Made by a program: the position numbers and the translations under genes
Assembly (NCBI GenBank): GCA_023398575.1
Contig: JAEWSC010000072.1
Span: forward strand, 1-58,137
DNA: 58,137 bases
Reading direction: 5' to 3'
Origin: Bacillota bacterium
GTDB lineage: Bacteria; Bacillota; Clostridia; Christensenellales; Aristaeellaceae
Shown: positions 17,206 to 26,430 of the stretch, piece after piece
Layout: each line of letters begins with the position of its first letter
How positions within the stretch are numbered: position 1 is the stretch's first letter
The notes under the pieces: generated by a model
The model's database searches: none
Seen by the model: only the letters and a program-made list of their open reading frames with translations
What the model was told of the DNA's origin: nothing

Positions 17206-19080
17206 CTAAATGACTATAGCTTGACAGCGCAGCACACCGTTGGCTCCCTGACTTTTCTTGATGGCCATCTTGTTCTTGTACATATCCTCATCGGCAATGC
17301 GAATCAAATCATCTATTGTATGACCTGATCCCGGCTGATACTCAGCTGTTCCAATGCTTAGGCTCAAGTAGAAAAGATGCCTATCGCTTTTGTTGATTGC
17401 TTCCGCTTTATCCAGTATTCTATGCAGTATGGTTTCTGCTTCCGCAAGATTGGTTGAGGCCAGAATGATCAAAAACTCATCGCCGCCAAGCCTGCATATG
17501 GCGTCTGATTCTCGCAGACATTCCTTTAACACACTAACGGCCGCATTGATTAACTCGTCCCCATAACTGTGACCCAATGTATCATTGACTGATTTCAACC
17601 CGTTAATGTCCATAAAGAGTATCACAAAACATTGATTTTCCTCATTTGCCAATTGTAATTGCCGCTGCATGATCAGCATGCCCGATCTCCGGTTAAGCGT
17701 GCCTGTCATTTCATCTGTCGTTGCATACTTGCGAAGCAGTTCGTCCGTTTCCTTGCGTCGGGTTACATCTTCCTTAATGGCGATATAGTGGGTAATTCTT
17801 CCCTTTGGGTCCTTCACCGAGGATATGAGCGTTTCATCCCAATATAGTTCGCCATTTTTCCGCTTGTTGCAGATGGTACCCCGCCAATCGTTTCCTGTCG
17901 CTATTTCACGCCACATTTCAGCAAAATATGTCTGGTCGTGTACATCAGATTTAAGTAAATTCAAACCCTTGTGCACACATTCCTGCGGGCTGTAACCGGT
18001 GACCTGTGTAAAGGCAGGATTCACATACTCCACAATACCATTTTTGTCTGTGATCACAATTACACTTGAGGATTGCTGCACAGCCAGGAACAGCTTTTGA
18101 TGCATCTCTTCTGCTGCTCTTCTTTTGCTGATACTGTGGACAACAACGCAAATTCCTGCGATAAGTATGATAAAAAGAACCAGTAACGCAGCCACATACC
18201 CCCACTGAACCAGGTTCATAACCGGTATGCCGTTAGAGGGAACAAACGTATATAGCACCCAGTTTGTTTCTCCGATTTGCCGCTGAGACAAAGCATATTC
18301 CTGATTGTTATCGTACGCGCCATCGCCATGAAAGGATAGTCCAAGCGGTTGAATAGATGTACCCAAAAATTGCTTTGACGCGGATATGCCCTCAAGCACA
18401 GAAGGAGCTAATGGATATACAGACCGATATAACCATTCATCTTTATTGGTCGAGAAAATAATCCCTTCACTTGTTGCCACTGCTGCAGGAAATTCTCCCT
18501 TGGAAACAATAGCGTCAAGAACCTGCATATCAAGCTTACTGATAATGACACCTATGATTTCAGCGGATTTACTATACACCGGGGAACTGAAATAGACACC
18601 TCGTTCGTTTGTTACTGAACCCAGCGCCGGATATATTACATCAGAACCCTGCATAGCATCCAGAAAATAGGGGCGAAAGCTAAAATCTCTTCCCAACATT
18701 ACTAGTGTTTCATCTTTTGCATAGGTACTAGATGCTACAACGATTCCAGCTTCATTCAGAACATAGCACAGATCGAGTCCGAATGTTTTCTGCGCAGTAT
18801 TTAAGATAATAGTCGTATCACTATAGGCTTTAGCATCATTTGTAGACAATAATTGAATAATCGCCTCATCGGCCGCCAACACTTGTGTAACACTTGCCAA
18901 TTTTGGAAAAGATGAATGACCTATTTCTTCATACAGTACTTCACTGCTCTGTCTGATATAGTCTTTTCTGTTTTCTGCGCCAAAGGAATAAATCATGCAA
19001 ATGGTGATAACCAATAAGATTGCAGTAGATACACCGATAAACAAGTATAATGACTTTTCATTCACTTTTGTCTTTTCCAT
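17206..19080 (-). CDS. Diguanylate cyclase with Cache, PAS and GGDEF domains
   Basis: 624 residues making cyclic di-GMP from GTP. Helices at about 9-32 and 293-315 bracket an extracellular double-Cache sensor (about 35-285). A PAS domain (about 325-440, ending in the PAC motif HYIAIKEDVTRRKE) and a GGDEF domain (about 450-620) follow. The active-site motif is intact (RLGGDEF, 532-536) and an inhibitory I-site RESD (523-526) stands five residues before it, so activity and product feedback are both expected. The start at 19080 is set by AGGAGGT 6 bases upstream. No receptor or phosphodiesterase is nearby. Confidence 0.93.
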   Translation of the reverse strand: MEKTKVNEKSLYLFIGVSTAILLVITICMIYSFGAENRKDYIRQSSEVLYEEIGHSSFPKLASVTQVLAADEAIIQLLSTNDAKAYSDTTIILNTAQKTFGLDLCYVLNEAGIVVASSTYAKDETLVMLGRDFSFRPYFLDAMQGSDVIYPALGSVTNERGVYFSSPVYSKSAEIIGVIISKLDMQVLDAIVSKGEFPAAVATSEGIIFSTNKDEWLYRSVYPLAPSVLEGISASKQFLGTSIQPLGLSFHGDGAYDNNQEYALSQRQIGETNWVLYTFVPSNGIPVMNLVQWGYVAALLVLFIILIAGICVVVHSISKRRAAEEMHQKLFLAVQQSSSVIVITDKNGIVEYVNPAFTQVTGYSPQECVHKGLNLLKSDVHDQTYFAEMWREIATGNDWRGTICNKRKNGELYWDETLISSVKDPKGRITHYIAIKEDVTRRKETDELLRKYATTDEMTGTLNRRSGMLIMQRQLQLANEENQCFVILFMDINGLKSVNDTLGHSYGDELINAAVSVLKECLRESDAICRLGGDEFLIILASTNLAEAETILHRILDKAEAINKSDRHLFYLSLSIGTAEYQPGSGHTIDDLIRIADEDMYKNKMAIKKSQGANGVLRCQAIVI

Positions 19081-19295
19081 AAGGCACCTCCTGCTTACAT
19101 AAAACATCCTTTGTATCGCCGTTTCGTTAAGCTTTGTATGTATATGGAATATGCGGCTGGTAAACCCTATCTTTCTGCGCTTATCACTCCTTCAAATGTT
19201 TTACGCACCTTTGGATGGTTGCATTTTGAATGTAACCAATATACCCGGTTTTGTACAAGGAGAACCACATGTTCAATAAAAACAACATAAACAAA

Positions 19296-19324
19296 CATGG
19301 CCGCCGGCTCAACTAGCGGTCATG
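19296..19324 (-). terminator. Probable terminator of the RmlD-like gene
   Basis: Arms 19296-19304 and 19316-19324 pair over nine positions with one wobble; on the minus strand a T-rich TTTGTTT follows. The interval 19081-19295 otherwise shows only the ribosome-binding site of the GGDEF gene. Confidence 0.55.
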
Positions 19325-19359
19325 TTTACCAAGGGGGTGTCTCCATAAAATCAAAACTG

Positions 19360-20232
19360 TTACTTTTGATATCCGTATTCTTTAAAAGCCTTGGCGAGGC
19401 CATACTCTGTAGTGGAAAACAGCATGCCCTGGGCAGCTGCTTTTGCGCAGTTCATACGCAGGTCGGGATACTTGCCCGCCGGTTCGTTTTCAGGCTGTAA
19501 GAGCTCCGCTATGCGCTGTCCTGCCCCCAACTGCGCAAAAATCAACTTTGCTGTATCATACGTACTCATATCCGAACAGCTGCCAAAGTTATATATGCCG
19601 GAAGGCGCATTCAAAAGCACCGGTATGTTTTCAATCACCTCATGAACAAAGGTAATTCCCCGGCCGCTCGTGCTCGAAAACGTCAAGAGAGTGTTTGTAT
19701 ACAGGGCCTTCTGACAGATGGTAAGCAGGTTCTGGCTGGTGTATATGCCCCTTACTGGAAAGTCATACATCCAGGTCAGGCGGATTGCGGCAAAATCGTC
19801 TGTCTGGGCAGCAATGCGGACCTCCGCCTCCTTCTTGTGCTTTCCGTACACGTTACCTGGCGCAAGATGCGTTTCCTCCGGATGAGGGCCGGCATCCTTA
19901 CAACCGTTATACACTTGATCTGTACTGAAGTGGATGAGCCGGATACCGGCATCGGCACATGCTTTGGCCAGATTCTCCGGCCCCAGAACGTTTACCCGAA
20001 ACGAAAGCTCAGGGTCCTTTTCGCATTCGTCCATACGCGAAATGGCCGCGCTATGAATGATCGCCTTGGGCCGAAGTTTCCGGACAAGCCTGTGGCAGGC
20101 ATCCATATCCGTGATATCCATGTCTCGATGGGAAAGGCCGATCACTTGCTCTTTCTCTTTCAGAAATCGATATAGCCTGGAGGCGCAAAAACCATTGACG
20201 CCGGTAAGTACAATTGGCTGCGATGAACTCAT
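19360..20232 (-). CDS. RmlD-like dTDP-4-dehydrorhamnose reductase / sugar-nucleotide SDR
   Basis: 290 residues of the extended short-chain dehydrogenase class. The NAD(P)-binding motif TGVNGFCASRL is at the N-terminus, followed by HSAAISRMDECEKDP, the catalytic Ser in HFSTDQVYNG and the Tyr-x-x-x-Lys pair in NVYGKHKKE. These fit RmlD-type reductases that make activated deoxysugars. No other rml genes are nearby, so the exact substrate is open. The start at 20232 (MSSSQP) is preferred to 20247 because GGTGG stands at normal distance. Confidence 0.82.
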   Translation of the reverse strand: MSSSQPIVLTGVNGFCASRLYRFLKEKEQVIGLSHRDMDITDMDACHRLVRKLRPKAIIHSAAISRMDECEKDPELSFRVNVLGPENLAKACADAGIRLIHFSTDQVYNGCKDAGPHPEETHLAPGNVYGKHKKEAEVRIAAQTDDFAAIRLTWMYDFPVRGIYTSQNLLTICQKALYTNTLLTFSSTSGRGITFVHEVIENIPVLLNAPSGIYNFGSCSDMSTYDTAKLIFAQLGAGQRIAELLQPENEPAGKYPDLRMNCAKAAAQGMLFSTTEYGLAKAFKEYGYQK

Positions 20233-20415
20233 AAAAACAACCACCATTCCTATGCATTTGTGTATCGCTGGTTCTCCACGCAGGGCACAAATTCCTGCAA
20301 TTCACATTGCAATAAACGTGCCACAATTCTCAATAATAAGACGGGAGGATTCCTATTCAGCCCGGCGAATTCAAACACAAAGCCGAAACAAGCAGCTTAC
20401 TTCAAGGAGGTGCTT

Positions 20416-21810
20416 ATGTATCTCAAATCAGCCGCCATGGTCCCTCACCCGCCGCTGATTATACCGCAAATCGGCCGCGGACAGGAAAAAGCCATACAGG
20501 ATACCATCACCGCTTACCGCAAGGCTGCGGATCTGATTGCAACCGGTAAACCGGACACCATTATCGTCATCACACCGCACAGTGCCATGTATGCCGATTA
20601 CTTTCACATATCGCCAGGTACCATGGCCAAGGGCAGCTTTGCTCAGTTCCACGCAGGCGATGTCAGCCTGGAGGCTAAATATGACACGGCCTTTGTTACG
20701 GAACTGTGCCGTCGGGCAAAAGCCGCCGGTCTGCCTGCCGGAACCATGGGCGAGCGCGAAAAGAAGCTGGACCATGCGAGCATGGTTCCCTTGTGCTTTG
20801 TAAGGGATGCCTTTGGCGGCAAACTCCCTGTGAAGATCGTGCGCATCGGACTATCTGCACTGCCTTATGCCGACCATTACCGGCTTGGCATGCTAATTGG
20901 TGAAACAGCTCAATGCCTGCAAACCAGCATCGCCGTTATCGCCAGCGGTGACCTTTCTCACCGTTTGAAGGAGAATGGACCTTATGGCTTTGCGAAGGAG
21001 GGTCCAGCCTATGACGAAAAGATCATGGACATCATGGGCAGGGCAACTTTTGACGAACTGCTGCATTTCGACCCTGACTTTTGCGAAAGTGCCGGCGAGT
21101 GCGGCCACCGTTCCTTTGTCATGATGGCCGGGTGCTTTGATGGTCTTGCTGTTCAGGCGCAGAAGCTTTCTTACCAAGGCCCCTATGGGGTGGGGTATGG
21201 GGTTTGCACCTACCTGCCGCTCCAAAAAGACCCATCCCGCCATTTCCTTGCCAAATACATAGAGGAGCAAAAGCAGGAACAGCTAAAGCGAAAGCAAACA
21301 GAAGACGAATATGTACGCTTGGCAAGGCAAGCGCTGGAATCCTTTGTTTTGCAGGGAAGAACCATTGATATGCCTGTGAACCTGCCGGATGAAATATTGA
21401 ATAGGCGTGCAGGCGTGTTTGTCTCACTAAAAAAGCACGGCCAACTGCGGGGCTGCATCGGCACCATATCCGCCACAACCCAAAGCATTGCGCTGGAAAT
21501 CATGCAAAACGCTGTCAGTGCAGGCACACAAGACCCGCGCTTTGACCCTGTCATGCCCGATGAGTTGGATGAACTGGTATATAGTGTAGACGTGCTGGGA
21601 GAAACAGAGGATATCGCCTCCCCTGCCGAGCTTGATGTCCAGCGTTATGGCGTGATCGTCTCCACCGGCCACAAGCGCGGTTTGCTTCTGCCCAACCTTC
21701 CTGGCATTGATACTGTAAATCAGCAGATCGATATTGCCAAGCAAAAAGCCGGTATACGTGAAAACGAAAAGGTAACACTCCAGCGATTCGAGGTGGTGCG
21801 CCATCACTGA
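20416..21810 (+). CDS. AmmeMemoRadiSam proteins B and A fused (MEMO1-AMMECR1)
   Basis: 464 residues from the ATG behind AAGGAGG (20404-20410). Residues 1 to about 270 are a MEMO1/class III extradiol dioxygenase-like domain (MVPHPPLIIPQIGRG, ITPHSAMYADYF, IASGDLSHRLK). Residues about 290-464 are AMMECR1 (GVFVSLKKHGQLRGCIGTIS, GLLLPNLPGIDTVNQQI). The two proteins are usually linked with the radical SAM enzyme encoded next. The biochemical role of the system is not settled; a modification reaction is commonly predicted. The next gene begins about 20 bases later or overlaps. Confidence 0.92.
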   Translation: MYLKSAAMVPHPPLIIPQIGRGQEKAIQDTITAYRKAADLIATGKPDTIIVITPHSAMYADYFHISPGTMAKGSFAQFHAGDVSLEAKYDTAFVTELCRRAKAAGLPAGTMGEREKKLDHASMVPLCFVRDAFGGKLPVKIVRIGLSALPYADHYRLGMLIGETAQCLQTSIAVIASGDLSHRLKENGPYGFAKEGPAYDEKIMDIMGRATFDELLHFDPDFCESAGECGHRSFVMMAGCFDGLAVQAQKLSYQGPYGVGYGVCTYLPLQKDPSRHFLAKYIEEQKQEQLKRKQTEDEYVRLARQALESFVLQGRTIDMPVNLPDEILNRRAGVFVSLKKHGQLRGCIGTISATTQSIALEIMQNAVSAGTQDPRFDPVMPDELDELVYSVDVLGETEDIASPAELDVQRYGVIVSTGHKRGLLLPNLPGIDTVNQQIDIAKQKAGIRENEKVTLQRFEVVRHH

Positions 21811-21829
21811 ATTCATTTGCCCAGTTTGC

Positions 21830-22633
21830 ATGCATCACTGCAGGCTAAAGCAAGGGCAAACAGGCCGTTGCCGCGCCAGAAAAAATGAGAATGGGAAAAG
21901 TGTAAGCATCAACTATGGCCTGATTACTTCCCTCGCCTTGGACCCTATCGAAAAAAAGCCCCTTGCGCGCTTTTTCCCCGGCAGCAAGGTCCTTTCTGTC
22001 GGCAGCTTTGGCTGCAATCTCAATTGCCCCTTTTGCCAAAACGCCTCCATTGCCGCCGCCTGCAAAAGGGATGTATCAACGGAGAAGCTTTTGCCGCAGG
22101 AGCTTTTGGACTTGGCATTGAAACTGCAGCCCGAGGGAAACATAGGCGTCGCCTATACCTACAACGAACCCATGATCGGCTATGAGTACGTACGGGATAC
22201 CGCCAAGCTTATACACGAGCATGGCATGAAAAATGTAGTAGTGACTAACGGCTCCGTCAGCAAGGACGCATTGATGGATGTGCTGCCCTACATCGATGCA
22301 TTCAACATCGACTTAAAAGGCTTCACAAAGGAGTATTACCACTTACTGGGCGGTGATCTTTTAACCGTGCTTGACTTTATCAATATCGCCGCTAAGCATA
22401 GCCATGTGGAACTGACAACGCTCATCGTTCCCAATGAGAATGACTCACCGGAGGAAATGCGCAACCTTTCTACCTGGGTTGCCGGGGTAGACCCCCATAT
22501 CCCGCTGCATATTACCCGCTTTTTCCCCAGACACCATATGCGGGACAAGCAACCGACAGACGTTAAACATATGCATGCATTGGCCGATATCGCCAAAGAA
22601 AAGCTGCACACCGTGCTGCTTGGGAATGTATAA
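21830..22633 (+). CDS. amrS: AmmeMemoRadiSam radical SAM enzyme, start uncertain
   Basis: From the first ATG the protein has 267 residues, with the [4Fe-4S]/SAM motif C62-N-L-N-C66-P-F-C69 and family blocks SLALDPIEKKPLARFFPGS and GVAYTYNEPMIGYEYV. The same frame is open upstream back to 21776 and encodes E-F-I-C-P-V-C directly before this Met, which completes the family's N-terminal Cys pattern (CPxCxHHCxLKxGQTGxCRAR). No ATG, GTG or TTG exists in that extension. Translation may begin at a non-standard codon (ATC 21803 or ATT 21815) or the N-terminal cysteines are lost. GGTGG at 21792-21796 suits ATC 21803. Confidence 0.88.
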   Translation: MHHCRLKQGQTGRCRARKNENGKSVSINYGLITSLALDPIEKKPLARFFPGSKVLSVGSFGCNLNCPFCQNASIAAACKRDVSTEKLLPQELLDLALKLQPEGNIGVAYTYNEPMIGYEYVRDTAKLIHEHGMKNVVVTNGSVSKDALMDVLPYIDAFNIDLKGFTKEYYHLLGGDLLTVLDFINIAAKHSHVELTTLIVPNENDSPEEMRNLSTWVAGVDPHIPLHITRFFPRHHMRDKQPTDVKHMHALADIAKEKLHTVLLGNV

Positions 22634-22640
22634 CCCTGCA

Positions 22641-22685
22641 AATAAAAAGAGACTGTCCCGCAGCGTTTTATTCGCTTTGAGACAG
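22641..22685 (-). terminator. Rho-independent terminator of guaB
   Basis: On the minus strand a two-part stem (CTGTC/GACAG outer, AGCG/CGCT inner, 22685-22653) is followed by TCTCTTTTTATTT. It lies about 60 bases beyond the guaB stop and just after the amrS stop. Confidence 0.75.
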
Positions 22686-22744
22686 CCTTCAAATACCCTG
22701 TTATCTACTCAAGTCGGTTTGATTACAAGCCGCCTCGAGTGTTG

Positions 22745-24205
22745 TTATACATCCATCCTGGAATAGTTGGGAGATTCCTTGGTGATGGAGATATCATGGG
22801 GATGGCTTTCCTTCAGCCCAGCGCCTGTGATGCGTATGAACTCGCCATTTTTGCGCAGGTCTTCAATGCTGGGTGTACCGCAATAGCCCATGCCGGAGCG
22901 GAGGCCGCCCATCAACTGATACACCGTATCCGACAGCGGCCCCTTGTAGGGAACGCGGCCTTCTACGCCTTCGGGCACCAGCTTTTTCGCATCCTCCTGG
23001 AAATAGCGGTCCTTGCTGCCCTCGGCCATCGCACCCAGGGAGCCCATGCCGCGATAGACCTTGAAGGAGCGGCCTTGGTAGATTTCCATGGCGCCGGGGC
23101 TTTCCTCCACACCAGCCAGCAGGCTGCCCAGCATGACGGCGGAAGCGCCAGCGGCGATTGCTTTGGGAATGTCGCCGGAATACTTGATGCCTCCATCGGC
23201 GATCACGGTGACGCCATGCTTGTCGGCTTCTTCGGCACAGTCGCTGACAGCCGTAATCTGTGGCACGCCGATTCCGGCCACCACACGGGTGGTGCAAATA
23301 GAGCCTGGTCCAATACCAACCTTCACACAATTAGCACCGGCCATAATCAAATCATGGGTAGCTGCAGCGGTAGCCACATTGCCGGCGAATAGCTGGATAT
23401 CGGGATAGGCGTTACGAATTTCCTCCACCGCGTGCAAAACCCCCGTGCTATGGCCGTGGGCCGTGTCGATGGATATTACGTCCACCTTGGCGTTGACCAG
23501 GGCTTCCACCCGTGTGAGTACATCCTTGGTTACGCCAACTGCAGCGCCGCACAAAAGGCGGCCGTTTGCATCCTTGGCGCTGTGGGGGTATTTGGTGCTC
23601 TTTTCAATATCCTTAATGGTAATCAGGCCCCGTAGGTTGAAATCAGCGTCAACAATAGGCAGCTTTTCAATGCGGTGGGCGGCCAACAGCTTCTTGGCTT
23701 CTTCCAACGTTGTTCCTACCGGTGCTGTGACCAAGTTTTTGCTGGTCATCACATCGCCAATGGGCCGCATCATATCCGTTTCAAAGCGCAGGTCGCGGTT
23801 GGTCAGTATGCCCACCAATTTACCGTTGCGAGTAATTGGCACGCCGCTGATGCGATACCGGGCCATAAGCGCCTCGGCGTCGCGAATCAGATGTTCCGGA
23901 GAAAGAAAAAATGGATCGGTGATGACGCCATGCTCGCTGCGCTTCACCTTATCCACTTGGGCTGCCTGTTCTTCAATTGTCATGTTTTTGTGAATAATTC
24001 CCAGTCCGCCCTCCCTGGCAATGGCGATGGCAAGACGTGCATCCGTCACCGTATCCATAGCGGCGGAAAGCAGCGGAATATTGAGCTTGATCACGTTGGT
24101 CAGCCGCGTGGAAAGATCCACATCCTTGGGGAGTACCTCGCTGCGGCGGGGGACAAGCAGCACATCGTCAAAAGTAAGGCCCTCGCGAACCTGATTGCTA
24201 AGCAT
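22745..24205 (-). CDS. guaB: IMP dehydrogenase
   Basis: 486 residues, the usual length. It oxidises IMP to XMP with NAD+, the committed step to guanine nucleotides, in the cytoplasm. A TIM barrel is interrupted by two CBS domains (about 95-205). Catalytic Cys304 lies in GPGSICTTRVV, and the flap Arg-Tyr segment (YRGMGSLGAM through GRVPYKGPL) is present. Among several ATG codons the one at 24205 (MLSNQVREGL) is chosen because AAAGG stands nine bases before it and the length fits the family. It is a single-gene unit with a consensus promoter and its own terminator. Confidence 0.95.
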   Translation of the reverse strand: MLSNQVREGLTFDDVLLVPRRSEVLPKDVDLSTRLTNVIKLNIPLLSAAMDTVTDARLAIAIAREGGLGIIHKNMTIEEQAAQVDKVKRSEHGVITDPFFLSPEHLIRDAEALMARYRISGVPITRNGKLVGILTNRDLRFETDMMRPIGDVMTSKNLVTAPVGTTLEEAKKLLAAHRIEKLPIVDADFNLRGLITIKDIEKSTKYPHSAKDANGRLLCGAAVGVTKDVLTRVEALVNAKVDVISIDTAHGHSTGVLHAVEEIRNAYPDIQLFAGNVATAAATHDLIMAGANCVKVGIGPGSICTTRVVAGIGVPQITAVSDCAEEADKHGVTVIADGGIKYSGDIPKAIAAGASAVMLGSLLAGVEESPGAMEIYQGRSFKVYRGMGSLGAMAEGSKDRYFQEDAKKLVPEGVEGRVPYKGPLSDTVYQLMGGLRSGMGYCGTPSIEDLRKNGEFIRITGAGLKESHPHDISITKESPNYSRMDV

Positions 24206-24249
24206 CCTCATCATCCTTTCCATAGGTCGTAAAAAGAGGGTTGCAACGC

Positions 24250-24263
24250 GCCGGCCGGCCGGC
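24250..24263. repeat. 14-base perfect palindrome in guaB leader
   Basis: GCCGGCCGGCCGGC is fully self-complementary and falls in the 5' untranslated region of guaB, between promoter and start. It could form a hairpin or be a protein or methylation site; nothing further can be said. Confidence 0.5.
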
Positions 24264-24288
24264 ATGGATAGTTGGGATATTAGGAGTT

Positions 24289-24317
24289 ATTCTATCAGCA
24301 TGGACAAGCGCTGTCAA
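24289..24317 (-). promoter_or_regulatory. Sigma-A promoter of guaB
   Basis: On the minus strand a perfect TTGACA (24312-24317), 17 bases and TAGAAT (24289-24294), about 85 bases before the chosen start. Confidence 0.85.
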
Positions 24318-24375
24318 AGGGTTTTTGCATCTTTTCTTTCATTTTTTCGACAAATGTGATGCAAACCACAAATTG

Positions 24376-24402
24376 TTAGCACTCGCAATCGTTGAGTGCT
24401 AA
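24376..24402 (+). promoter_or_regulatory. CIRCE element (HrcA operator) upstream of htpG
   Basis: TTAGCACTC, nine bases, GAGTGCTAA: an exact match to the CIRCE consensus bound by the heat-shock repressor HrcA. It ends seven bases before the -35 box of the htpG promoter, so repression of htpG is expected. Confidence 0.95.
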
Positions 24403-24409
24403 TTTTCTC

Positions 24410-24438
24410 TTGCATAACAGCCTGTCCAATGGTAAAAT
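24410..24438 (+). promoter_or_regulatory. Sigma-A promoter of htpG
   Basis: TTGCAT (24410-24415), 17 bases and TAAAAT (24433-24438), about 88 bases before the start codon and directly downstream of CIRCE. Confidence 0.75.
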
Positions 24439-24525
24439 AAGCAAAGTCAGGCAAGGCAGCGAAACCTCCAGCCGGGAGCTTACGCTAAACCGCCAATATC
24501 ATTTCAATTACAGGAGGCACAGCAT

Positions 24526-26397
24526 ATGAACAGGGAAAACGGCAGCATTTCCATCCACGCGCAAAATATTATGCCCATTATCAAACGGTGGCTGTATTCG
24601 GACAAGGATATTTATATCCGCGAGCTGGTGTCCAACGGCTGCGACGCCATCACCAAGTATAAAATGCTTCATCCCGGCACAGAGGAAGATTTTAAAGTGA
24701 CGGTGGAAGTGGACAAGGAAAAAGGCGAGCTGCGCTTTATTGACAACGGTATTGGTATGACCGCGGAGGAAGTGCACAAGTACATCAACCAGGTGGCTTT
24801 TTCAAGCGCTGAGGAGTTTTTGAAAAACTACAGCGGCGAGAACACCGAAAAGGGCGGCATCATCGGCCATTTCGGCCTGGGCTTTTATTCCGCGTTCATG
24901 GTTGCCAGCAAGGTGACCATCGATACCCTTTCCTATAAAGAAGGCAGTGAGGCCGTGCGCTGGGAAAGCGAAGACGGCATGCAGTTTGAAATGTCCGCCT
25001 CCGAAAAGGCCGAGCGGGGCACAGTCATCACGCTTACGATTTCCGAAGACGAAAAAGAGTTTTTGGAGACCTACCGTGTTCGCGAAGTGCTGGACCGTTA
25101 CTGCGGCTATTTGGCCATCCCCGTCTATCTGAAAGACCTGGCCGCCAAGCCCATTCCCGCCGAGAAAAAGGAAGGCGAGGAAGCGGAGGCAGAAACCGAA
25201 GAAAAGCTACCCGAACCCACTTTGGTCAACGAAACCCATCCCCTCTGGCTGAAAAACCCCAAGGATTGCACCGAGGATGAATACAAGGCCTTCTACCGCA
25301 AAATGTTCCACGAGTTTGAAGACCCGCTGTTCTGGGTGCACCTGAACGTGGAATATCCCTTCAACCTAAAGGGTATTCTCTACTTCCCCAAGCTGAAAAA
25401 CGACTTTGGCGCCAGGGAAGGCGAAATCAAGCTCTTCAGCGGCCAAGTGTTTGTCGCCAACAATATTAAAGAAGTCATTCCCGAATTCCTGATGCTCTTG
25501 AAAGGTGTCATCGACTGCCCCGACCTCCCCCTGAACGTTAGCCGCTCCTTTTTGCAAAACGACGGCTACGTGAAAAAGCTGTCCGCTCATATCACCAAGA
25601 AGGTCGGCGACAGGCTCACCGGCATGTTCAACACCCAGCGGGAAACCTACCAGACCTACTGGGATGACATTCATCCCTTTATCAAGTTTGGCTGCATCCG
25701 CGATGCCAAGTTCTATGACGCGGTAAAGTCTATTCTGCTGCTGAAGACCACTGCCGGCGAATATTACACGCTGGAAGAATACAAGGCTCGCAACGAGGGC
25801 AAGGCCGGCAAAAAAATCTACTATACCAACGACTCCAAGCGCCAGGCTGCCTCTGTGGAACTATACACTCAGCGGGGCATCGACGTGACCGTGATGGAGC
25901 ATGTCATCGACGCCAACTTCCTGTCCTTTATGGAATACGGCGGCGGCATGAACGAAGTCACCTTCGCCCGCATCGATGCTGATGTGGAAAGCTTGAAGGA
26001 AGAAACCGAAGAAGGCAAGGATATCAGCCGCGAAGCCATCGAAAAGCTGTTCCGAGACGCCCTCTCTCAAGCCGACCTGGAGGTCAAGCTGGAGGCCCTT
26101 TCCAACCGTGATTTAAGCGCGCTGCTAGTGGAAGACGAGCAGAGCCGCCGCTTTAAAGAAATGAGCCGCATGTACGGCCAGGATTTCAAAATGCCTGAAA
26201 AGTTCACGCTGGTATTAAACCGCCTGAACTCCACCGTGCAGGCCCTGGCTGCCCGTGAAGAGGGCGAGACCACAAACCTTATCTGCCAGCAACTTTACGA
26301 TCTGGCCCGCATGGCCGCACGGCCCCTGGAGCCGGAAGAGGTGTCCACGTTCTTAACCCGGAGCCAGAAGCTCTTGAACATGGTCGCCGGGAAGTAA
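24526..26397 (+). CDS. htpG: Chaperone HtpG (Hsp90)
   Basis: 623 residues, normal length. The N-terminal GHKL ATPase domain shows ELVSNGCDAITK, DNGIGMT and GHFGLGFYSAFMV. The middle domain (about 230-490, including LPLNVSRSFLQND) and the C-terminal dimerisation domain follow. It lacks the eukaryotic linker and MEEVD tail. AGGAGGCACAGC precedes the ATG. It is a cytoplasmic ATP-dependent chaperone; here its transcription is probably heat-inducible through HrcA at the upstream CIRCE. Single-gene unit with a terminator at 26459. Confidence 0.96.
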   Translation: MNRENGSISIHAQNIMPIIKRWLYSDKDIYIRELVSNGCDAITKYKMLHPGTEEDFKVTVEVDKEKGELRFIDNGIGMTAEEVHKYINQVAFSSAEEFLKNYSGENTEKGGIIGHFGLGFYSAFMVASKVTIDTLSYKEGSEAVRWESEDGMQFEMSASEKAERGTVITLTISEDEKEFLETYRVREVLDRYCGYLAIPVYLKDLAAKPIPAEKKEGEEAEAETEEKLPEPTLVNETHPLWLKNPKDCTEDEYKAFYRKMFHEFEDPLFWVHLNVEYPFNLKGILYFPKLKNDFGAREGEIKLFSGQVFVANNIKEVIPEFLMLLKGVIDCPDLPLNVSRSFLQNDGYVKKLSAHITKKVGDRLTGMFNTQRETYQTYWDDIHPFIKFGCIRDAKFYDAVKSILLLKTTAGEYYTLEEYKARNEGKAGKKIYYTNDSKRQAASVELYTQRGIDVTVMEHVIDANFLSFMEYGGGMNEVTFARIDADVESLKEETEEGKDISREAIEKLFRDALSQADLEVKLEALSNRDLSALLVEDEQSRRFKEMSRMYGQDFKMPEKFTLVLNRLNSTVQALAAREEGETTNLICQQLYDLARMAARPLEPEEVSTFLTRSQKLLNMVAGK

Positions 26398-26430
26398 GAT
26401 AGACGAGACCGGGGCGGGGATGAGGATAAG

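Noticed and set aside
16075..19080. CBASS-like defence system formed by the patatin and the nucleotide cyclase
   Set aside because: The cyclase is a membrane Cache-PAS-GGDEF diguanylate cyclase on the opposite strand, not a CD-NTase, and the genes are separated by a terminator.
19081..19300. Cyclic di-GMP riboswitch or sigma-D promoter before the diguanylate cyclase gene
   Set aside because: The conserved GEMM bases are not present and the GCGATA-like sequence lacks a properly spaced TAAA.
22641..22690. Insertion-sequence end at the GACTGTC/GACAG hairpin
   Set aside because: No transposase or target duplication is present and a terminator role for guaB explains it fully.
22739..23392. 217-codon plus-strand ORF opposite guaB
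   Set aside because: Antisense to the conserved IMP dehydrogenase core; no ribosome-binding site.
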